Part shown: piece after piece, positions 8,775-16,695 of the stretch | Position numbering within the stretch: the first letter of the stretch is position 1 | Layout: each line of letters begins with the position of its first letter | DNA from: Pelomonas baiyunensis | Lineage (GTDB): Bacteria > Pseudomonadota > Gammaproteobacteria > Burkholderiales > Burkholderiaceae_C | Direction of reading: 5' to 3' | Length of the DNA: 64,000 nt | Assembly: GCF_043555935.1 (NCBI RefSeq) | Contig: NZ_JBIGIB010000005.1 | Span: 1 to 64,000, forward strand | Position numbers and translations under genes: made by a program | The notes under the pieces: model-generated | The model's database searches: none | The model's input: the letters and a program-made list of their open reading frames with translations, nothing else | Told to the model about the DNA's origin: nothing

Positions 8775-10013
8775 ATGAACACCGCACACGACGCCGACGC
8801 CCTTCTCGTGGACGACCTCCCCGCGCCGCGCCATTCGCGCCGGCTCGCCGTGGTGACCGAGACCTACCCCCCGGAAGTCAACGGCGTGGCCATGTCCATG
8901 GCCCGCGTGGTGGACGGCCTGAACCGCCGCAACCACGACGTGCAGCTGATCCGCCCCCGCCAGCCCGCCCGCGCCACGCCGCCCAGCGGCCACCCCGTGG
9001 TCGACGAAGTGCTCACCAAGGGCCTGCCCGTGCCTCTGTACCCCAACCTGCGCATGGGCGTGCCCAGCAAGCGCGCGCTGGTGAAGCTGTGGTCGCTCAA
9101 GCGGCCCGACGTGGTGCACATCGCCACCGAAGGGCCGCTCGGTTGGTCGGCCCTGCAGGCCGCGCAACACCTGGCGCTGCCCGTCACGTCCGACTACCGC
9201 ACCAACTTCCACGCCTACGGCAAGCACTACCGCCTGGGCCTGCTCAGCAAACCCATTATGGGCTACCTGCGCAAGTTCCATAACCGGTGCGACGCCACCA
9301 TGGTGCCCACCGAAGCCCTGCGCCAGCTGCTGGCCGAGCGCGGCTTCGAGCGCCTGAGCGTGGTCGGCCGCGGCGTGGACGCCCAGCGCTTTGACCCCGC
9401 TCGCCGCAGCGCCGAGCTGCGCGCCAGCTGGGGCGCCGGGCCCGACGACCTCGTGCTGGGCTACGTGGGGCGCCTGGCGCCCGAGAAAAACCTCGGCGTG
9501 GTGCTGGCCGCCTATGAAGCCGTGAAAGCCCAGCAACCCGGCGTGAAGCTCGTGTTCGTGGGCGACGGCCCCATGCGCGCCGAGCTTGCCGCGCGCGCCC
9601 CGCAGGCCCATTTCGCCGGCTCCCGCAGCGGCGACGACCTCGCCGCCCACTACGCGGGGCTGGACCTCTTCCTCTTCGCCAGCCTCACCGAAACCTTCGG
9701 CAACGTCACCACCGAAGCCATGGCCAGCGGCTGCGCCGTGGTGGCCTTTGACAGCGCCGCCGCGGGCGAACTCATCCACAGCGGCGTGAACGGCTGGCTG
9801 GCCGGCGCCGGCCGCGAGGAAGACTTTGTGGCCACCACCCGCGTGGCCGCCAGCCACCGCGCCGCGCGCCTTGCCGTGGCCGAAGCCGCCCGCGCCACCG
9901 CCCGCCGGCTGGACTGGGGCGACATCACCGCCCGCTTCGAAGGTGTGCTGGAAAGCGCCATCGCCCGCGCCGAACCCGTGTTTGCCATGCAGGGCTTGCA
10001 GCCGGCGGCTTGA
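8775..10013 (+). CDS. GT4-family glycosyltransferase
   Basis: A 412-residue retaining glycosyltransferase of the GT-B fold, family GT4. The N-terminal domain begins VVTETYPPEVNGVAMSMARV, and GYVGRLAPEKNLGVVL opens the nucleotide-sugar-binding half. SLTETFGNVTTEAMASG holds the EX7E pair (Glu306 and Glu314). It resembles GT4 mannosyl- or glucosyltransferases that modify membrane lipids (PimB- or MgtA-like). The ATG at 8775 precedes the homologous part; an in-frame start at 8685 would add 30 residues without similarity. The neighbours (LpxH-like, Psd, aminotransferase, Mpo1-like) support a glycolipid role by inference only. Confidence 0.85.
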   Translation: MNTAHDADALLVDDLPAPRHSRRLAVVTETYPPEVNGVAMSMARVVDGLNRRNHDVQLIRPRQPARATPPSGHPVVDEVLTKGLPVPLYPNLRMGVPSKRALVKLWSLKRPDVVHIATEGPLGWSALQAAQHLALPVTSDYRTNFHAYGKHYRLGLLSKPIMGYLRKFHNRCDATMVPTEALRQLLAERGFERLSVVGRGVDAQRFDPARRSAELRASWGAGPDDLVLGYVGRLAPEKNLGVVLAAYEAVKAQQPGVKLVFVGDGPMRAELAARAPQAHFAGSRSGDDLAAHYAGLDLFLFASLTETFGNVTTEAMASGCAVVAFDSAAAGELIHSGVNGWLAGAGREEDFVATTRVAASHRAARLAVAEAARATARRLDWGDITARFEGVLESAIARAEPVFAMQGLQPAA

Positions 10014-10028
10014 GCGGTCAGGGCGGGC

Positions 10029-10436
10029 TCAGGCCGCCGCGCGCGCCGCCGAGGCCACCAAAGCCTCCAGCACGGCCAGGTCCACATCGCTCAGCCGCCG
10101 CAGGTACAGGCAGCCCTTGCCGGTTTTGTGCCGGCCCAGCCGGGCCAGCAGTTCGGCATGGTCGGGCGCGGCGTGCAGGCCGTACAGGCTGATGTCGCCC
10201 TTGCGCGAGGCAAAGCCCACGCGGCAGGTTTCGCCCTCGCGCCCGCTGTCGTAGCGGTAATGCAGCCGGCCAAACCCGACGATGCTGCTGCCCCACATCT
10301 GCGCCGGCTCGCCCGTGGCGCGGGCCATCAGCTGGGCCAGGGCCTCACAGTCCTGCCGCCGCGCGGGGTCGTCCAGGGCGGCCAGGTGGGCATGCACGCT
10401 GGCGGGCGTGGGTTGAGTTTTGTTGGCAGCGGCCAT
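10029..10436 (-). CDS. DUF1801 domain protein
   Basis: A 135-residue protein that is essentially one DUF1801 (YdhG-like) domain. Conserved stretches are MWGSSIVGFGRLHYRYDSGR in the middle and GKGCLYLRRLSDVD toward the end. Family function is unknown. The ATG at 10434-10436 is the natural start; the open frame continues upstream through the repeat at 10529-10606, which is not coding. It converges on the glycosyltransferase gene with a 15-base gap, so no room is left for a separate terminator. Confidence 0.8.
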   Translation of the reverse strand: MAAANKTQPTPASVHAHLAALDDPARRQDCEALAQLMARATGEPAQMWGSSIVGFGRLHYRYDSGREGETCRVGFASRKGDISLYGLHAAPDHAELLARLGRHKTGKGCLYLRRLSDVDLAVLEALVASAARAAA

Positions 10437-10528
10437 GGCGGTGCGGTGTCGGTCCGGCGGGGTGGGGCAGTTTGGCGCGCCGGAGCAGGCCCGGCAAGCC
10501 GTGCGGGTCTCAGGTCTTGCAGCCCGGA

Positions 10529-10606
10529 TGCTGGGGTGAGCTTGGCGAACCCCGGCGTCGTGCGCTGCTGCACCGTTGGGGTTCTCTGCGTGCACCCCAG
10601 CCTGCG
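10529..10606. repeat. palindromic intergenic repeat, copy 1
   Basis: About 78 bp that closely match 11562-11640. It has an outer inverted repeat (GCTGGGGTG near 10530 and CACCCCAGC near 10593) and an inner pair built on GAACCCC and TTGGGGTTC-like arms, so both strands can form a branched hairpin. It lies between the DUF1801 and YCII genes. It looks like a REP/MITE-type element, but no transposase is present. Confidence 0.75.
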
Positions 10607-10619
10607 AACGTGTGGGCGC

Positions 10620-10961
10620 TCAGCTTTCGGGGTCATGCGCGAACTCGCGCAGTTCCTGCGCGCAGCGGCACGCGGCGGCGATTTTGGCGGCCCATTGCAC
10701 GGCGGCGTCGCGGGTGGGCAGCTTCAGCACACAGAAGCCGCCGTCGAGGTTCTGGGCGGCGGGGTCGGTGTTGGGCCCGGCGTGGCCATCGCCCTGCACC
10801 CGCAGAGGCGCCACGCCGGAGTGAATGCCGCCGGCAAACACGTACACACCGGCGGCCTTGGCTTCGCGCACCACGGCGCGGGCAGCGTCTCCCACGGCGG
10901 GCAACTCGTGCGGGGGCACCTGCATGGCGGCGGCTGGGAAGGAGATGAGGTAGTGCGTCAT
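10620..10961 (-). CDS. YCII-domain protein
   Basis: A 113-residue single-domain protein of the YCII family (dimeric alpha-beta barrel). It starts MTHYLISFPAAAM and contains the typical LDGGFCVLKLPTRDAAVQWA strand-helix unit. Members are often linked to ECF sigma factors or act as small stand-alone enzymes or regulators; no such partner is adjacent here. The function is unknown. It lies on the same strand as the GyrI-like gene, which ends 31 bases upstream, so the two may be co-transcribed. Confidence 0.8.
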   Translation of the reverse strand: MTHYLISFPAAAMQVPPHELPAVGDAARAVVREAKAAGVYVFAGGIHSGVAPLRVQGDGHAGPNTDPAAQNLDGGFCVLKLPTRDAAVQWAAKIAAACRCAQELREFAHDPES

Positions 10962-10991
10962 GGCGGGTTCCAGTCGGGTGGGGTGGCGATG

Positions 10992-11480
10992 TCAGCGCGG
11001 CGCGGAGCGACTGTCGCTGCTGCGGGCCATCAGCGGAACATGCACCTCCATGCGCGACGAGGGCTGATTCGGGTCGAAGTCCTCCCCATAGCGCTCGAAC
11101 AAGGGCGATGCGGCTTGCGCGTAGCCCGACGAAGGCAGCCACGTGTTCAGAATGAAGTCGAAGGCGGCGCCCGTCTCTGACACCGCGAACTCAAAAACCG
11201 CGTACAGGCCCGCCGCAAGGGTGACGGCGGCCATGCCCGCTGGGGCCGGCTCCGCCGGGCCTGCGACAGGCAAGCCGGCCAGGTAGTTCAGCTCACCACC
11301 GGCGCCCACATTCATCTGAATGACGCCGTAGGCCACGCCGGGTTCCAGCACGGGGCTGATGTCCTGCGCGCGCTGCAAAAAGCGCGACCAGAGCGCGGGA
11401 ATCTCCGGTGACATGGGTTGGGTGACGATCGGCAAGCCGACAACGACGCGCGGCGTGTGCGTCACGAGGGTGGGCTTCAT
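10992..11480 (-). CDS. GyrI-like small-molecule-binding domain protein
   Basis: A 162-residue protein made of one AraC-effector/GyrI-like domain without a DNA-binding domain. Visible landmarks are the start PTLVTHTPRVVVGLPIV, the middle GVIQMNVGAGGELNYLAG, the PAGLYAVFEF-like stretch (AAGLYAVFEFAVSE) and the final MEVHVPLM strand. Stand-alone members bind or hydrolyse small cationic or hydrophobic compounds. The start at 11480 is the first ATG of the domain. It is probably co-transcribed with the YCII gene downstream. Confidence 0.8.
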   Translation of the reverse strand: MKPTLVTHTPRVVVGLPIVTQPMSPEIPALWSRFLQRAQDISPVLEPGVAYGVIQMNVGAGGELNYLAGLPVAGPAEPAPAGMAAVTLAAGLYAVFEFAVSETGAAFDFILNTWLPSSGYAQAASPLFERYGEDFDPNQPSSRMEVHVPLMARSSDSRSAPR

Positions 11481-11850
11481 GGCGTGCTCCTGGCTGGCGA
11501 GGGTGGCGCGGCGCTGCGCCAACTCCACGACGATTCAGCAGGGCCTGAATCGACAGCCAGTAGGCTGGGGTGAGTTTGGCGAACCCCAGCGTCGCATGCG
11601 GCTGCACCGTTGGGGTGCTCTGCGTTCACCCCAACCTACGAGCTGCCCGCTGTCCTGCGGCAGCGGCTCCAACCCATCCCCCCGCCCTTCCACGGGAAGG
11701 GAGCGAGTCGCCCTCTGCCGTCACCGGGGCCTGCCACTTCGTCTGCATTCCCCGCCGAACGGCAAGCGTCAGGCGTTGCGCCACCGCGTCAAGGCCGAGT
11801 CCTCCGGGTGGCCTGGCGGCCAGCCCGGACACGGTGACATGCCGATTGAG
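11481..11850. other. non-coding interval with one repeat copy
   Basis: A 370-bp gap between the GyrI-like gene and the putative immunity gene. It holds repeat copy 2 (11562-11640). The remainder shows no credible ribosome-binding site or conserved-looking frame; the short open frames there are Arg/Pro-rich products of GC-rich DNA. Confidence 0.6.
11562..11640. repeat. palindromic intergenic repeat, copy 2
   Basis: About 79 bp almost the same as 10529-10606, in the same orientation. The outer inverted arms are AGGCTGGGGTGA at the left and TCACCCCAACCT at the right; the inner arms are around GAACCCCAGCG and CGTTGGGGTG. The outer arms pair slightly better here than in copy 1. Confidence 0.78.
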
Positions 11851-12081
11851 CTACGTCGCTGGAGGCTCATTGCGGCCTTTCAGCCGCCGCACATTCCAGT
11901 ACTCCAACAGCGTTACGAGCGTGAAGAAGCCAGCAGCAAGGCCACCCAACTTCGCAAGCCACACGACACCGAAGAAGAGAGAACCCACGGCCACCAGCAG
12001 CAGGAAGCCGATGAGCCGCAGCCCACTCTTTACTCGCACTTTCGACTGCTCGATGCGTTCGTTGATGTCCATGGTGTTCAT
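11851..12081 (-). CDS. small two-helix membrane protein, putative RHS immunity protein
   Basis: A 76-residue protein: a short charged N-terminus (MNTMDINERIEQSKVRVKSG), two hydrophobic helices (LRLIGFLLLVAVGSLFFGVV and LAAGFFTLVTLLEYW), then a basic tail. I do not recognise a family. Its ATG (12079-12081) overlaps the TGA of the RHS frame as ATGA, so translation is coupled to the RHS C-terminal domain. In polymorphic toxin systems the gene directly after the toxin tip is the immunity gene, so that is the inferred role. An alternative start lies at 12072. A plain unknown membrane protein remains possible. Confidence 0.55.
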   Translation of the reverse strand: MNTMDINERIEQSKVRVKSGLRLIGFLLLVAVGSLFFGVVWLAKLGGLAAGFFTLVTLLEYWNVRRLKGRNEPPAT

Positions 12082-13352
12082 TTCTGGCAGGTGCAATCGT
12101 CGCGACTCACTGCGGCAGTCAGTGGCGCGCCATAGATGCCCGCTACGCTGCCCCGGAAGCCCCACTCAACAGCCGTCCGGAAGGCGGTCGAACCATTCAT
12201 CCAGCTATTGAAGCCGGCTGAGATGGCCATGTAGTTGAAGCCGGCATTGACCTCTGCGAAGCGCTGTGGGATGAGCCAGTGATGCAGGCTTTGACCGTTG
12301 GCCGCCAACCACCGTTCACCGTTACCCGCAGCGACGCTCCATGTGTCGCGCACTGCGCCCCAACTCCGGCCATCGGAGAACACTCGGCCAACGCCTCTTG
12401 CAACACGTGTCCCGAGGTCTCCTGCTCGTCCCATCTGGTTCAAGGCATTGCGGCCAAGGTGGGCACCTCCAAACGCCAAGCTCAAGCCGATTGCTCCCCA
12501 CTCTCCGTTGCTGTAAGCAATGGAGCAGCGGTTCACCGCACCGTCTGTTCCCATCCAACGTCGGACCACTCGCGTGCCACCGAACGACAGCGTGTCACCG
12601 AACCCAGCAGCCCCATCAACCAGCCAGTCAGGCAGCGGGTCACCCCACGCCCAGAGGCCATAGGGGTCCATGTACATCAACGGGTTTCCGTTGACATAGG
12701 CATACGTGTTGATGCCACCCGCGAGCCCGATGGGGTCAGATTGAACATACCTCCCCAACCCCGGGTCATACACCCGGAAGTAGTTGTAATGCTTGCCGCC
12801 CAGTGCTTCGTACTCCTGGCCCGGAAAGCGCAGGTTGTGCTGCACGGCGGGTTGGCCGGCGGTGGGTTGTTCTTCGGCGGGCATGGCGCCAAAGGGTTCG
12901 CCCATCCAGCGCCAGCGCAGGTTGCCGGCGGCGTCCAGCAGCATGCGGGGCGTGTCGAGGTGGTCGGTGTGCACGGCGTACAGCTGCATGCCGGCCCCGG
13001 CTGTTTTGATGACCGCCACCGGCGTGTCGCCCAGCCACACGTATTCCGTCAGCGCCGTGCCATCGGCCGCGTACTCGCCCAGCAGGTGGTGGCTCTGGTC
13101 GTAGGCGTACACGGTGATGGTGCGTGCGCTGGTGCTGGAGCCCGTCCATTGCGCGCGCTTGATGCGGTGGGCCATCGTGTCGTAGGTGTACTCCACGCCC
13201 GCGCTGCTGCCCTGGGTGAGCGTGGCCAGATGACCCTGCACGCCATAGGTGGCGGTGTAGCCGGTGCTGGAGCCCGCCTGCGCATCGCTGAGCGTGCTGC
13301 CGTCGGGGTCGTAGCTCAGGCTGCGGGCGGGGTTGGTCAGCGCGGCGCGCAA
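12078..13352 (-). CDS. orphan RHS core with C-terminal toxin-like domain, N-terminus missing
   Basis: About 424 residues. The first roughly 230 carry RHS/YD repeats (LSYDPDGSTLSD, GVEYTYDTMAHRIKR) and the RHS-associated core (TDHLDTPRMLLDAAGNLRW, RYVQSDPIGLAGGINTYAYV, then NPLMYMDPYGL). About 190 variable residues follow, as in RHS toxin tips. That tail contains SLHHWLIPQRF, which resembles the LHH/SHH metal site of HNH/endonuclease VII-type toxins; this is tentative. Full RHS proteins exceed 1000 residues. Here the frame opens at a TTG inside the 3' end of the DUF2059 gene, with no signal or shell region, so it is a displaced toxin module rather than a complete gene. Expression is uncertain. 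Confidence 0.7.
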   Translation of the reverse strand: MRAALTNPARSLSYDPDGSTLSDAQAGSSTGYTATYGVQGHLATLTQGSSAGVEYTYDTMAHRIKRAQWTGSSTSARTITVYAYDQSHHLLGEYAADGTALTEYVWLGDTPVAVIKTAGAGMQLYAVHTDHLDTPRMLLDAAGNLRWRWMGEPFGAMPAEEQPTAGQPAVQHNLRFPGQEYEALGGKHYNYFRVYDPGLGRYVQSDPIGLAGGINTYAYVNGNPLMYMDPYGLWAWGDPLPDWLVDGAAGFGDTLSFGGTRVVRRWMGTDGAVNRCSIAYSNGEWGAIGLSLAFGGAHLGRNALNQMGRAGDLGTRVARGVGRVFSDGRSWGAVRDTWSVAAGNGERWLAANGQSLHHWLIPQRFAEVNAGFNYMAISAGFNSWMNGSTAFRTAVEWGFRGSVAGIYGAPLTAAVSRDDCTCQK

Positions 13353-13882
13353 TTGCAGTCCCGGGCGATCTCGGCCAGGCGGCGTTGCAGCTTTTCATTG
13401 GCCTTGCCGGCGCGCACCAGTTGCGAGGCTTGCACGAATTCGGCCATGGCGCCGCTTGCCGCCTGGCCCGCCCGGATGGCGCGCTGGCCGAGCGGCGACC
13501 CGTAAAACGCCAGCAATTGGTCCAGCTCTTCGTCGCTGAAGTCCTTGGCGAAGCTCTGAGCCCAGACGTCGGCGATTTCGCGGGCTTCGATGGGGGCCTT
13601 CAGGTCGGCGGCAAACACGTCGGCTGCCTCCTGCAGTTGGGCCACGTAGAGCGGTGCGGGGCGTGCGCGATCAATCAGCTGTTGCAGGGCTTGCTGAACC
13701 TGGGCTTTGTCACTGGCCACCTGTCGGTCGATGGACAACTGCGCCGCGGCGGTTACTTGCGTCACCTCCACCAGTTGAAGCAGTTTTTCGTTTCGGGTGC
13801 TGGCTTGGGCTGGCGCGATGAACCAGACCAGCGCGGTCATGCCAGCAAGCAAGAGGGTGGTGCGTGAGCGGCAGATGTGCAT
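13337..13882 (-). CDS. secreted DUF2059 protein
   Basis: A 181-residue protein with a signal peptide (TTLLLAGMTALVWFIAPAQA, cleavage after ..AQAS). The mature part is helical and contains the DUF2059-type stretch KDFSDEELDQLLAFYGSPLG followed by GQRAIRAGQ-like residues. The function of the family is unknown. It ends in RDCNCAPR, and the last 16 bases of the gene overlap the opening of the RHS fragment in another frame. The natural 3' end may therefore have been altered by the recombination that placed the RHS tip here. Confidence 0.72.
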   Translation of the reverse strand: MHICRSRTTLLLAGMTALVWFIAPAQASTRNEKLLQLVEVTQVTAAAQLSIDRQVASDKAQVQQALQQLIDRARPAPLYVAQLQEAADVFAADLKAPIEAREIADVWAQSFAKDFSDEELDQLLAFYGSPLGQRAIRAGQAASGAMAEFVQASQLVRAGKANEKLQRRLAEIARDCNCAPR

Positions 13883-13968
13883 GAGGCGGCGAGTTGCGGC
13901 CCGTACAGGGCCGTGGGTTGAGCGCCCGCGGACTATGCCCAACCTCTGGCTGCGCAGCGCGGTCTGTC

Positions 13969-15279
13969 TCAAAGGTCGCGGGGTGAGTATTTCCGCCGCC
14001 TCGCCTCCACCCCCATCAACCCCGCAATCGCCCCCGCCACCAACACCCCCAGCCCGCTGAGCGTCACCCCAATCGGCACGCCGGCCGCCTCGCACACGGC
14101 GTAGGCGGCCAGCATCGCCAGCACGCTCAGGTTCTCGTTGAAGCCTTGCACGGCGATCGAGCGGCCGGCGCTCAGCAGCACGGCGCCACGGTGTTGCAGC
14201 AGGGCGTTCAGCGGCACCACCATGGCGCCGCCCACGGCGCCCACCAGGGCCAGCGTCAGGGCGGCGGTGGTGAGTTGGTCGATCTGTGCCACCACGGGCA
14301 TCAGCAGGCCCAGGGCCACGCCGGCCCACAGGCCGTGGCGGGCCTGGTGCAGCGCCAGCCAGCGGCCGGCGGCGGCGGCGCCGGCAATCACGCCCACGGC
14401 CACGGTGGCTTGCAGGTAGGCGGCCTGGCTCAGTGGCAGGTGCAGCACCTCGCCGGCCCAGCGCAGCACGGCAAATTGCAGCGTGGCGCCCACGCCCCAG
14501 AACAGCGTGGTGGCGGCGAGCGACAGGCTGCCTTCGGCGTCGCGCCACAGCCGCAGGTTGGCCGCCCGAAATTCGCGCAGCAGCGCCGCCGGGTGCAGGG
14601 CGGCGCTGGGCTGGCGCTGGCCGCTGTCAGGAATGCCGGCGTTCAGCACGCTGCTGGTGCCGTAGATGAGCAGCAGCGCCGCCAGCGACGCGGTCAGCGT
14701 GTTCACCGGCAGGCCCAGCGCCGCGCAGGCGGTGGCCCAGGCCGAGCCCAGCCACCACGGGCTGACCAGCGCGCCGCCCAGGCCCGCGCCCAGCAGCGCG
14801 GCCGACACCACGCTGATCTCGATCCAGCCATTGGCCCGCACCAGCGCGGCCGGCGTGGCCAGTTCGGTGACCAGCCCGTACTTGGCCGGCGCGTAGGCCG
14901 CCGCGCCCAGGCCCACCACGGCCAGTGCGGCCACCGGGTGCAGGCCCACCGCCAGCAGGGCCAGGCCGAGCATCTTTACCACGTTCATGGCGGCCATCAC
15001 GCGGCCTTTGGCGAAGGCATCGGCCAGCGGGCCCACCCAGGGCGCCAGCAGCACGTAGGCGGCCATCAGCCCGACCTTCAGCAGCGGCGCCCACCAGGCG
15101 GCGTAGCCCTGTTGCACCAGTGCGGCCAGCGCCACGATGAGCAAGGCGTTGTCCGCCAGGGCGGAGGTGAACTGCGCGGCCATCAGGCGCCGAAAGCCCG
15201 GCGGCAGCGGCGGCGCGGCCGAGGGGCAGGGGGCGGCAATGCCGCAAGCGGCGTGGGGCGGATGGGCGGGGGCAGGCAC
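13969..15279 (-). CDS. lplT: LplT-like lysophospholipid transporter (MFS)
   Basis: A polytopic MFS protein with about 12 hydrophobic segments. Its start region, RRLMAAQFTSALADNALLIV, is characteristic of LplT. LplT flips lysophospholipids across the inner membrane for re-acylation by Aas. The length is 436 residues from the GTG at 15279. An earlier GTG at 15330 adds 17 residues, and neither start has a good ribosome-binding site; the conserved part begins about 30 residues in. No aas-like acyltransferase is adjacent or fused. The C-terminal end (VEARRRKYSPRDL) is basic, as expected for a cytoplasmic tail. Confidence 0.82.
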   Translation of the reverse strand: MPAPAHPPHAACGIAAPCPSAAPPLPPGFRRLMAAQFTSALADNALLIVALAALVQQGYAAWWAPLLKVGLMAAYVLLAPWVGPLADAFAKGRVMAAMNVVKMLGLALLAVGLHPVAALAVVGLGAAAYAPAKYGLVTELATPAALVRANGWIEISVVSAALLGAGLGGALVSPWWLGSAWATACAALGLPVNTLTASLAALLLIYGTSSVLNAGIPDSGQRQPSAALHPAALLREFRAANLRLWRDAEGSLSLAATTLFWGVGATLQFAVLRWAGEVLHLPLSQAAYLQATVAVGVIAGAAAAGRWLALHQARHGLWAGVALGLLMPVVAQIDQLTTAALTLALVGAVGGAMVVPLNALLQHRGAVLLSAGRSIAVQGFNENLSVLAMLAAYAVCEAAGVPIGVTLSGLGVLVAGAIAGLMGVEARRRKYSPRDL

Positions 15280-15424
15280 GAGCGCCGCACTGTGGCGCCC
15301 CGACGTGAATTCGCCGTGAAAGCGCGCCACGCCTTGCGCGCAGTGGTGGAGGTGGGCCAGATGAGCAGGGCTTGAACCGGGGTGTCGCTCAAATCAAAGG
15401 CTGTTGTTTTGTACAGTTTCCGCG

Positions 15425-16681
15425 ATGGAAGTTCAGGACAAGCTCGCCATCCTGGCCGACGCCGCCAAGTACGACGCCTCCTGCGCCAGCAGCGGCGGCG
15501 CCAAGCGGGACTCGCGCGACGGCAAAGGCATCGGCTCCACCACCGGCAGCGGCATTTGCCACTCGTACACGCCCGACGGCCGCTGCGTGTCGCTGCTCAA
15601 GGTGCTGCTCACTAACTGGTGCGTGTACGACTGCCTGTACTGCATCAACCGCAAAAGCAGCGACGTGCGGCGCGCCCGCTTCACGGTGGACGAGGTGGTG
15701 CAGCTGACGCTGTCGTTCTACCGCCGCAACGTGATCGAGGGGCTGTTCCTGTCCAGCGGCATCATCCGCACGCCCGACTACACGATGGAGCAGGTCATCG
15801 AGGTGGCGCGCCGGCTGCGCGAGCAGGAGCACTTCAAGGGCTACATCCACCTCAAGACGATTCCCGACGCCTCGCCCGAGCTGGTGGAGCGTGCCGGCCG
15901 GTATGCCGACCGGCTGTCCATCAACGTGGAGCTGCCCAGCGCCACCAGCCTCAAGGCGCTGGCGCCCGAGAAAGACGCCGATGGCATCCAGCGCACCATG
16001 TCGCGCATTCACCTGCGCCTGCAGGCCGCGCGCGAGGCCCGCAAGGAGGCCGATACGGTGCGGGCCCTGCCCGGCGCGGCGGCGCGCACGGCCAAGCCGC
16101 CCAGCTTTGCGCCGGCGGGGCAAAGCACGCAGCTCATCGTGGGCGCCGATGCGTCAGACGACCGGGCCGTGCTGCAGTTGTCGCACCGGCTGTACCGCGG
16201 CCAGGGGCTGCGGCGGGTGTACTACTCGGCGTACAGCCCCATCCCGCACGCCAGCCGGCAGCTGCCCCCGCAGGCGGCACCGCTGATGCGCGAGCACCGG
16301 CTGTACCAGGCCGACTGGCTGATGCGCTTTTACGGCTTCGAGGCCGACGAGATCGTGACCGACGCGGGCGGGCTGCTCTCGCTGCAGCACGACCCCAAGC
16401 TGGCCTGGGCGCTGGCCCACCCGGCGCAGTTCCCGCTGGATGTGGACCGCGCGCCGCGCGAGCAGTTGCTGCGCGTGCCGGGGCTGGGTGTGGGCTCGGT
16501 GGACAAACTGCTGGCCGCGCGTCAACACCGCCGCCTGCGCCGTGCCGACCTGCTGGCCCTGGGCCCCACCGCGCGCAAGGCACTGCCCTTTGTGGTGGCG
16601 GTGGACCACCGGCCCCGCCCGGCCGATGTGCAGGCGCTGGCCCAGCCCGCCGCGGCGCCGCAGCAGGCCAGCCTGTTCTGA
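15425..16681 (+). CDS. putative DNA modification/repair radical SAM protein (TIGR03916-like)
   Basis: A 418-residue radical SAM enzyme. The 4Fe-4S motif CX3CX2C is in NWCVYDCLYCIN (Cys66, Cys70, Cys73). Family hallmarks near the N-terminus are KYDASCASSGG and GICHSYTPDGRCVSLLK. The C-terminal third has a helix-hairpin-helix-like segment (LLRVPGLGVGSVDKLLAAR), which suggests DNA binding. Members are encoded beside a DUF4130/TIGR03915 protein, often with a UdgX-type uracil-DNA glycosylase domain. That partner follows here with a 14-base gap. The reaction is unknown. The start at 15425 precedes the conserved EVQDKLAILADAAKYD stretch. Confidence 0.88.
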   Translation: MEVQDKLAILADAAKYDASCASSGGAKRDSRDGKGIGSTTGSGICHSYTPDGRCVSLLKVLLTNWCVYDCLYCINRKSSDVRRARFTVDEVVQLTLSFYRRNVIEGLFLSSGIIRTPDYTMEQVIEVARRLREQEHFKGYIHLKTIPDASPELVERAGRYADRLSINVELPSATSLKALAPEKDADGIQRTMSRIHLRLQAAREARKEADTVRALPGAAARTAKPPSFAPAGQSTQLIVGADASDDRAVLQLSHRLYRGQGLRRVYYSAYSPIPHASRQLPPQAAPLMREHRLYQADWLMRFYGFEADEIVTDAGGLLSLQHDPKLAWALAHPAQFPLDVDRAPREQLLRVPGLGVGSVDKLLAARQHRRLRRADLLALGPTARKALPFVVAVDHRPRPADVQALAQPAAAPQQASLF

Positions 16682-16695
16682 ACGGAAGCGTGGTG

